From NCBI GenBank assembly GCA_012932865.1, contig SAXG01000020.1, positions 186,001-250,000 of the forward strand: DNA of 64,000 nt. Direction: 5' to 3'. Origin of the DNA: Amylostereum areolatum (lineage: Eukaryota > Basidiomycota > Agaricomycetes > Russulales > Stereaceae). Under the pieces are notes generated by a model. It was not told where the DNA came from. It was given only the letters and a program-made list of their open reading frames with translations, and ran no database searches. Shown here one piece after another: positions 57,277-64,000 of this stretch; positions within the stretch are counted from its first letter, which is position 1, and each line of letters opens with the position of its first letter. The position numbers and the translations under genes are program-made.

Positions 57277-57697
57277 TGTCACGGATCGCTCCATTTCTCT
57301 CTTCGTTTGCAGACCTTGTACACGCGACGCATCACGGCACATGACTTTCCTTCGCATCACATGCTCCAACGACGTCATTGCCCGGACTTCCGAACGGCTG
57401 TTCCGCATCCTTATCTATGACATCATTGCTCCGGACTTCCGTCCTCCTCCCCATGACTCCTTTCTTATTGTTCCCCCCGCTCGCACCACTATTGCATCGC
57501 ATCGCACCATCGTTCCCACTTGTATATAAGGACAGTATCCCTTTTCCCTTTTCCTCAGACTGTCCATCTCGTTGTACGGTACTGTAGCGCACGTTGCACT
57601 ACCCTAGACCCCGGCACTCTCGAATCTATTTTCTTCTCGCTCCTCCCATTGTCGCGGCTTAGGCGGTTCATCGGTCTCATAAACTGCGTTTCTGACA
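57277..57697 (+). repeat. Right LTR
   Basis: 421 bp, about 96% identical to the left LTR by eye: 15 substitutions and one indel. Most differences are transitions, many at CpG-derived dinucleotides. It ends directly at the hAT fragment. Confidence 0.92.
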
Positions 57698-58194
57698 AGG
57701 ATCCTGTAGCCACTTCTTAGTCGACATGAGCTCGGAGATAGTTTCAGCCTTCAGAGATGAGCAGGCATCAGTACATATGTGCCGAGCATCAGAGAATAAG
57801 CGTTCAACAGAGACAGAGGTGGCAGGAATTGCTAAAAAGTCCCGGGCCATGCGTGCAATCACAGGAAAACAGTCATCATGTTCCTATACACAGTCAGCAA
57901 ACATCAAAGAATAGACAATATAACACACACCTTCCACCATTTTAAAGGTTTCCGGTGATTCCCATATCCACCCTCATTGGCCATCCAATGGTCAAGCTCC
58001 GATACCTCAGGTAGTGCAGACACAGGTGTTGGATTGGCTGGACAGCGGCCAAGACGACTGAAAGGATCACCAGAGCCAGGAGCAGGTGCAGCAGGTGCAA
58101 CAGGTGCGGATGGCTTGGTGGATGGCACATACTTCCAGATTAGGAAGGAGAAGTCAAGCTTCATCCACATTCGGAAATTAATGTCCTGAAGCAT
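57698..58194 (-). mobile_element. Truncated hAT transposase, C-terminal fragment
   Basis: On the minus strand an exon from 58194 to 57931 ends P-L-K-W-W-K. A GTGTGT...TATAG intron leads to 57883-57698 with F-P-V-I-A-R-M-A-R-D-F-L-A-I-P-A-T-S-V and E-R-L-F-S. This is the hAT C-terminal dimerisation domain (W-W...A-R...I-P-A-T-S...E-R-x-F-S). It runs into the right LTR at K-K-W-L-Q-D-P. The catalytic N-terminal part is absent. It belongs to a different hAT lineage from the complete element at 58422. Confidence 0.8.
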
Positions 58195-58413
58195 GATGGT
58201 AATCTAGGCACTCTTGCCCTTGTCCAAGGCTCCCAATCTGACTATTCTGTAAATTGTTTACTGTTTACTATACTGTCTACTTACTGTCTACAGTGGCAAG
58301 GGTAGCTAGACAGTAAAAATATAGGGTATAAACAGTTTATATAAAGTAAATAAACTATAAAGTTGGAGCCTTACCCTGTTGTGACCATGACAGGCCTGGT
58401 GAAAATTTCCATC

Positions 58414-58421
58414 CACCAAAC
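58414..58421. repeat. Target-site duplication, left copy
   Basis: CACCAAAC, exactly repeated at 62498-62505 on the other side of the hAT element. Confidence 0.93.
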
Positions 58422-58430
58422 TAGTGTTCT

Positions 58431-58580
58431 GCAGGGCCGGGCTCGGAGGCCCTAAGCCTGACTGACCCGGCCCGGGCTTTGCCAGCCCAGCCCGAGCCCG
58501 TCGTCGGGCTAGCCCTAGTGGTGGGCTCAGGCTTCATGTACCAAAGCCCGAGCCTGACCTGGAGAGCCCGGGCTTGGTGT
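58431..58580. repeat. Left subterminal GC-motif cluster of the hAT element
   Basis: About 150 bp with many near-palindromic AGCCCGGGC/GGGCTCGG motifs, mirrored at 62350-62490. Repeated subterminal motifs bind transposase in known hAT elements. Confidence 0.7.
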
Positions 58581-58737
58581 ATTATTTACTGTATTTTTTA
58601 CTGAATAATAACGGTCGATTTTGAGGTACATACTATACAGCTCAGGCCCCTCCGGTTTGCGTTTACTCTCGCTCGAGCTCAGGCCCCGAGTCGCGCTTCC
58701 TCTGCTTCCTTTCCCATGGCCTCCGCCGAGTCTCCTG

Positions 58738-61700
58738 ATGTCCCTAGCAGCGCCAAAACCATGGCACCAACCTTCCAAAAGTCGCGCGCAGGCCGTGATA
58801 TCAACCCCTCGACGAAGGTCACGACTAAATGGTGACGATGATGTCACAGACATTGAAGAGATCTTCCCGAGCCGCAAACGGAAAGTCACTGTCGAGGATG
58901 TTGAGGAGGATGACGGGTCCGTCGCAGATGAAGATAGCGGCGGATCCGATGCAGCGGATTCATCCTCAGATGACAGTAAGAAGCCCAATCGGAAGACTCG
59001 TCGCGCAAACAAGAAGGCCATGGTCAAGGGCGTGAAACTTGTTATGTCGAAGAAAAAATCCTGTGCGTATTATCTCACTATATCGAATCCCAGAATGTGA
59101 ATCTCGTCATGGTTGTGGACAGCTAGCAAATTAAGGGCCGGTCAGGCAAAGCGCCAGAAAGCTGGTTCAGGCGCTTCATCCACGCTTCCCAATCCAGACG
59201 AGCTTGATGTCAATGGCATGCTTGAGGATCTTGCGCACATTGTCACCGAACTGTCGGATCGTGAAGAGGCAAACACGAAGGTACTGCCCCCCTCGGCGGA
59301 TGCACAACACTTCTTCGACAACCCGCATGATTGTCGGCAGCCAGACGGCGGGTTGAAAAAGGTATATGATTGTACTATCTGCAAGTACGTGATCAGCTTC
59401 ATTATAATTGACTTACCTTTCTGATTCCTGTGAACACAGAAAGCAAAAGGCCGCACGGATCGAGTTTGTCCATGATCTCTCATCTCGCCGTCGCCACATG
59501 CAAGCTGCGCATTCGGTAAGTACATTCAGTTTTACAGATTCTAGGATGCTATTCTAATCGGGAGACCGGAAGCATGCTTACCGAGTGTGGGCGAAGGCCA
59601 ACAACTTCCTATCAATGCTTCCACAGGACACTAAGAAGCGTCATGATGAGGCCGACGAGAAGAAGAAAGGAAATGTAACATTTCAAACGTCACTCGATGG
59701 ACATGCGGAGCACATTGAGAAGCCGCCGCCACCGCCGCCACCCTACACGGATGACGAGTTCAAATGGGCTGCAATTGACTGGCTAATGTCCACGGACCAG
59801 GTACCGTGGACTATGTTTTCTTCTCGCAAACACACTCTCACCTATCCTCCAGCCGCTATCAGTGTTCGAGCATCCCAAGTTCAAGAAGATGATCGAAATC
59901 GCATCGCGTGCAAAGGACGGTGTGAAGATTCCCGATGCAAAGGTCACACGGCAGTTCATTGTCGATTCCTTCTACAACCACCTCCGAGATCTCAAGAAGA
60001 AGTTCAATGTACATCACTTTTTTCATTCTTATTCACTGCCAATATCTCGTCATTTATTCTAGGACCCCGTAAATAACATAGGCAAAGTCTCATTTACCTG
60101 CGACGCATGGCAGGCGAGCAATGTTGACGCATACTTTGCTGTCACAGCGCACTGGGTTGAGGGCAGCAGCCTGAAGTCCGCGCTCATTGGCTTTACCAGG
60201 CTCATGAGCGCTCATCACGGTGTTCGCCTTGGTCAAACCTTATTCAAGGTGGTGCAACGTGTGGGGCTTGTTGCGAAGGTTCGTTGTTCTCTTCTACCAC
60301 TCCGTTTTCTCTGTCCGCGTCCTGACTCCTCACCCGCCGTGACTTAGGTTGGGTTTGTCACATGCGACAATGCTAGCAACAACAAGACAATGATGGACGA
60401 GTTTGCACATCTCGTGGCGGAAGCGACTGGCGAGGCATACGATGCCGTGCGGCATCGCATAAGGTCTGTCTGTGCTGTTTTCCCTTTACTACTTGCGTGG
60501 CCCTCATACCTCGCTTGCTAGATGTCTCGCACACTCGATAAACCTCGCCGCACAAGCCTTGATCAAGACATATAGCAAGGCGAAGCATTATGATCCTCAC
60601 AATCCGGACAATCACCTTCCCAAGGAGGGTGACCGTGATGTCCTTGGAATTGTACGCGCAATCTCAGTCAAGGTCTGTCACTACTTTATTGTGTACATTG
60701 TTCCATTTCTAACACATTTGCAAGGCCCATTCATCCAGTACCCGGAAGGAAACATTCACGAAGATCCAGGTTTCACAAGGTTCCGCCCCACTCAATCTCC
60801 TTCTCGACATGCCGGTTCGCTGGTCATCAACATTCATGATGCTCGTTCGCTCTCTTAAGCTACGCAACGTACGTTTCGCATCTCCTCCTATACCTTGATA
60901 CTCATTTCTACCATAGGCCGTCGACGTGTTTGTCCCGCAGCTCATATGGGCGGAGACTAGTCATGTGAAGTGTTTGAAGCTCGAGCGTCTCCGCCTCTTG
61001 GATGGCGAGTGGGAGAAGGCCAAGAAGCTAGCAAACCTGCTGTCGGTACGTCAAGTAATACACCCCCTCGCGTTGATTGTTGCTGATGTTGTCGCCGCCG
61101 ATTCAGTACGCTGACGAAGCGCAACAAACGTTCTCTTCCGATAACTACCCCTCCCTCGCGCTTGCCATCCCCGCCCTTGAGAATATGCGCCACAAGTGGA
61201 AGGAGCGGCTGGAAGATGAGAAGTACGGCTCATTCAGAGCGTCTATCGCAGCCGCACTCGCCATCGTTGAGAAGTACTATGAGTTGACTGCAGACTCCGA
61301 GGCCTTTGTCATGTCAATGGGTACGTCGGCTCGGGGTTTCTAGTCCGCCTGTATTCACCCTCACCCCTTCTTATTTGTATAGTGCTCGACCCTACCTCAA
61401 AGATGTCGTATTTCAAGAAGAATTGGACTCCGGCTCTCCAGGAGAGTGTCCTTAAGATGGTGAAGAGTGCCGTACGTTATCCCGCTTTCATGTCAATGCC
61501 GGCCCAATGCTTCCTAACAGTTGTTGCAGTTCAAAGCAAGCTATATCAAGCTCAACGGTGACCTGAACTCTGTCGCAACGGCACCAGCTACGAGTACCAG
61601 CCACCATCGAAGGAAGATTCGACGCGTGTATACAGCATCCGATGACGAAGACGATCGCTCCCAGGCCGCGGGAGGCTCGAACCTCAACGACAAACCAAAC

Positions 61701-62246
61701 TGGGAACGAGAGTTCAGCCTATACGTTGACACAGACATTGTTGATATGCCATCGGATATGTCGCTGGTGGAGTGGTGGGCGGTACGCTTGTGTCAGTTTG
61801 GTTTGAAAGAATGACATGGAATTGACGGCATGGTAATTTAGCATGGGTCACTCGACAGCATCCCGACCTGGAGAGCTCTCGCGCGCGACTACCTCCCAAT
61901 CATGGCCTCGTTGGTCTCCAGCGAGCGCGCTTTCTCAAGTGCCGGCATCACAATCACGAAGCGTCGCAATCGTCTCAAGGCCGACGTTGTCGAAGCCCTT
62001 CAATCACTGAAGGCGAAGTTGAAAAGCGACAGCCTTCTTCGTGAACCGGCACCGTCCTCAATACTTGAAGACGAACTGGAACGGCGTGCAGAAGCCGAGG
62101 ACACTGTCCAGAACGAGGTACATTCAACACAGACCTCGGCAACAACTTTTTCCCTCGAGATTGACCTGGATAGCGATGCCAAGGATGACTTTGAGGATGA
62201 CGATGACGATGACCCGGAGGTCGCAGGAGGTAGCAATGTAGCATAG
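58738..62246 (+). CDS. hAT transposase, apparently intact
   Basis: Fourteen exons join in phase to 920 residues: 58738-59062, 59123-59384, 59440-59515, 59573-59800, 59853-60008, 60063-60278, 60348-60463, 60522-60672, 60725-60868, 60917-61045, 61107-61320, 61383-61471, 61530-61781 and 61842-62246. An acidic, Lys-rich N-terminus leads to a BED-type zinc finger (Cys192, Cys195, His215, His220). The catalytic triad fits hAT: T-C-D-A-W (Asp363), T-C-D-N-A-S (Asp428) and S-S-E-R-A-F-S-S (Glu814), with R-C-L-A-H in the insertion. The dimerisation block is R-D-Y-L-P-I-M. An earlier ATG at 58716 is in another frame, so the exact start is uncertain. It would cut and reinsert the element in the nucleus. 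Confidence 0.88.
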
Positions 62247-62349
62247 TCATTGGCGCTACAGATACGACTACAACGGGTACTTGTATTTAGTACCAATTTA
62301 GTACTATACTATCGTACGCTACTCCCGCGCGCGCACTTGCAACTAAAGC

Positions 62350-62490
62350 TGGAAAGCCCGGGCCTAAGCCTGAGCCCAGCCCATACCCGGCCCAAGCCTG
62401 TATGCCAGGCTCGGGCCTCGAGAACGGTAAGCCCTAGCCCTCTCAAACCCGGCCCAAGCCCCGGGCTTTGAGCCCGGCCCGAGCCCGCAG
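62350..62490. repeat. Right subterminal GC-motif cluster of the hAT element
   Basis: Clustered GCCCGGGCC, GGCCCAAGCC and CCCGGCCCGAGCCC motifs that mirror the left cluster. Confidence 0.7.
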
Positions 62491-62497
62491 AACACTA

Positions 62498-62505
62498 CAC
62501 CAAAC
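62498..62505. repeat. Target-site duplication, right copy
   Basis: CACCAAAC, identical to 58414-58421. Confidence 0.93.
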
Positions 62506-63366
62506 CATGTGCGTGAGCGTGACAACAATAAATTTTCGCTGGGCCAAGCGCGCCGGCGGCCGGGCGGCTGTGAACGGCCATTTCTAATGGTGATATCATC
62601 GGGGTTCAACAAATGGTTTTGCCGGTGACCTTCGTGATGCATGACATCAGAAAAATTTCGCCAATTTTGGCCTCTCTGTGACCCGTGACTGGCGAACCAA
62701 TTTAAATGGTACAGTATACCGGTCGTGCGAGGGTAGGGTGAGTGTACGCACATCTTTCTCCTGGAAATGAAGATGACCTCCGTAGAGCTTGGGTTTTTCT
62801 GAAGGATATACACGTTCTGCAACAAAATAAGTACCATAAAAAAGCGCATACCATGGGTAAATGTGCGTACCTCGAGGGTATGAAGCCATACATCGAATGC
62901 GTCAATGGTTGCCTGGTGTCCACAGACTACATCTGCGGCCAAGCTGGTAACAATCCCATATGTTCATACTGTCCAGCTGTGAGAGCTCATGCTGCTGTGT
63001 GCAGGAAAGGCGGTCCGAATTGGAGGTTGCGAAACGACTCTGGGTTGACGAGAAGTTTGACGCACTGGTAGATTGCTGTATTCGCGTGGGAGCGCCGTTC
63101 CCATTGGTCATAGCGCGCGAGCAGGTGCCAGGAGACAAACGTAGAAAAGAGAATCTCATGAAAGGGAAGTTTTTAGGAGTAGAAAGTTGTACGGTGAGGA
63201 AACACGCTGCACTGCAGTGGTCGCTGGTGGGCGTTTGGACGTGTTCGCCGCTGCACGGCAGCACGAAAACGCGTCTGCGTGACTTTGTCCTCAACGGCTA
63301 GTCTCCGTGGCTGACCTTACTCAGAAGACAGTCGTTCTGACTATAAGCTCGACGGCCATCTGCACA
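62506..63366. other. Spacer or unresolved sequence
   Basis: About 860 bp. Open stretches at 62742-63071 and 62960-63301 (plus) and 62364-62942 (minus) have no domain. An E-R-R-S-E-L-E-V-A-K-R-L-W helix near 63010 is the most protein-like part. No supported gene. Confidence 0.35.
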
Positions 63367-63439
63367 TGAACATGAACGCCAACTCTTCCTCCACTACCGA
63401 GCTGCTTCGAACCCGCACCCCGCCAAACGACCCCGTACA

Positions 63440-63669
63440 GACCTGAGCAGCGACAACGACGAAGCCGGAGTCGTCGTCCACAGCCCCGATATCTGGCTTT
63501 CCAACGGCACGCTCGACGCATCGTACCCTCGCACCTCCCTACGCGTCAAGGGGGTGCCCAAGGTAATGAAGCTGCTCTACATATACTCCTCGTTCTTCCA
63601 CACCTTTTTCGAAGGTCCACAAGTCGCCCCAGAGCAGTACGAAGGATTGCCGAACGAGCCAGATGTCAG
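63440..63669 (+). pseudogene. Probable BTB/POZ-domain fragment
   Basis: One frame gives D-I-W-L-S-N-G-T-L, then L-R-V-K-G-V-P-K, then S-S-F-F-H-T-F-F-E-G-P-Q. This resembles the start of basidiomycete BTB domains (x-D-G-x-V, F-R-V-H-K, H-S-x-F-F-x-D-M-F-x-x-P-Q). A GTCAGC near 63670 could be a donor. The leading ATG (63367) is in another frame that stops at 63440, and the His before S-S-F-F is replaced. It is therefore either a broken copy or a mis-modelled exon of a gene running off the window. Confidence 0.4.
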
Positions 63670-64000
63670 GTCAGCACTCCATCTCCTTGTCACGCATCTC
63701 AGCCATAACCACCGCCACGGTCTGAATATGTCCGGCACGCCTTTTTGGTCCGACTTTCCTAGGATGCCCTTGGGGGTACACCGTCTCGTAGAAATACGAC
63801 GCGATGAAGGAATGGCCCACGGAGCTTTGTTACTGGGACGAGAGACAGAGATTAGCTGACGAAGACAGGCTTTCCACCGACAGAGCGGATCTCAGAACCC
63901 ACCTCGTGTATCCAGAACCTGGTATATGCCTTGCTCTCCTGTCTTTTCCCGCCCCGAATTCACTCTGCATCGTCAAGCGTACACTACCCGTTCTGCTATG

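Larger units (their letters stand above)
50595..57697 (+). mobile_element. Ty3/gypsy chromodomain LTR retrotransposon, inactive
   Basis: The 7.1-kb element is bounded by LTRs of 420 bp (50595-51014) and 421 bp (57277-57697) that start TGTCAC and end CTGACA. Inside are gag with a CCHC knuckle, protease, reverse transcriptase, RNase H, integrase and a C-terminal chromodomain in the Ty3/gypsy chromovirus order, then a G-rich polypurine tract just before the right LTR. The LTRs differ at about 16 positions (roughly 96% identity), so the insertion is not recent. The coding region has at least six frame breaks or stops. The 5-bp flanks differ (CTTGT left, AGGAT right), so there is no target duplication. 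Confidence 0.92.
58422..62497 (+). mobile_element. Complete hAT transposon, 4,076 bp
   Basis: The left end TAGTGTTCTGCAGGGCCGGG and right end ...CCCGCAGAACACTA are inverted repeats of each other over at least 12 bp with further GC-rich similarity. The perfect 8-bp duplication CACCAAAC outside both ends is the hAT hallmark. Subterminal zones (58431-58580 and 62350-62490) are crowded with GCCCGGGC/GGCCCGG-type motifs in both orientations, likely transposase-binding sites. Between them lies one transposase gene with all exons open. The whole structure suggests a young and possibly autonomous insertion. Confidence 0.93.

Noticed and set aside
58716..58737. Earlier ATG for the hAT transposase
   Set aside because: The frame from 58716 reaches a TGA after about 40 codons and is not in phase with the exons downstream. 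The ATG at 58738 is in frame, although a small indel at the N-terminus of this copy cannot be excluded.
62364..62942. Minus-strand ORF of 192 codons at the right end of the hAT element
   Set aside because: It spans the hAT terminal repeat and target duplication, so it is a junction artefact with no domain.

Overview
The window is nuclear DNA of a filamentous basidiomycete, most likely a wood- or litter-decaying agaricomycete. The signs are genes cut by many 45-70 nt introns with GTRNGT donors, short intergenic spaces, secreted plant-biomass enzymes (two AA9-type copper monooxygenases, a GH31 glucosidase, an extracellular intradiol dioxygenase), large F-box-like families, and a chromodomain Ty3/gypsy element beside hAT transposons. 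All exon models were made by eye from splice signals and kept reading frames. There are no rRNA or tRNA genes, CRISPR arrays or operons that I can support.

Layout. 1-16 kb: lineage-restricted genes of unknown function. These include three paralogues of a nucleotidyltransferase-like family (830, 8153 and 9377), a six-exon unknown gene (3870), an F-box-like protein (11125) and several weaker models, separated by long AT-rich spacers. 16-20 kb: an eroded zone with an unmistakable aldo/keto reductase pseudogene (16292-16930) and other possible relics. 20-29.5 kb: a small secreted cysteine-rich protein, then an F-box/LRR-like family in three states (intact at 21260, nonsense-truncated at 27947, decayed on the minus strand near 26 kb) around a nine-exon 2-oxoglutarate/Fe(II) oxygenase on the minus strand. 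30-45 kb: a block of secretory-pathway enzymes, all on the plus strand: alkaline phosphatase (16 exons, two of them microexons), intradiol dioxygenase, GH31 alpha-glucosidase (18 exons) and two AA9 enzymes. 47.7-49.6 kb: a cysteine-rich unknown protein ending in a SUMO-interaction-like motif. 50-62.5 kb: a transposon nest with a broken chromodomain gypsy element between 420/421-bp LTRs, a cyclin half-gene and a hAT fragment at its two sides, and then a complete hAT element. The right edge holds a probable BTB-domain fragment.

The best finds are: (1) a 4,076-bp hAT element with matching terminal inverted repeats, a perfect 8-bp target duplication and a transposase frame open across 14 exons for 920 codons; (2) the gypsy element, which has no target duplication, different host sequences at its two ends, LTR differences that look like CpG deamination, and a long Met-less open frame running from the LTR into gag; (3) the 9-nt and 8-nt microexons in the phosphatase gene. 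The block from 30 to 45 kb reads as extracellular polymer and aromatic-compound turnover: AA9 enzymes cut polysaccharide, the glucosidase releases glucose, the dioxygenase opens catechol-type rings and the phosphatase recovers phosphate. That these genes are co-regulated is only an inference.
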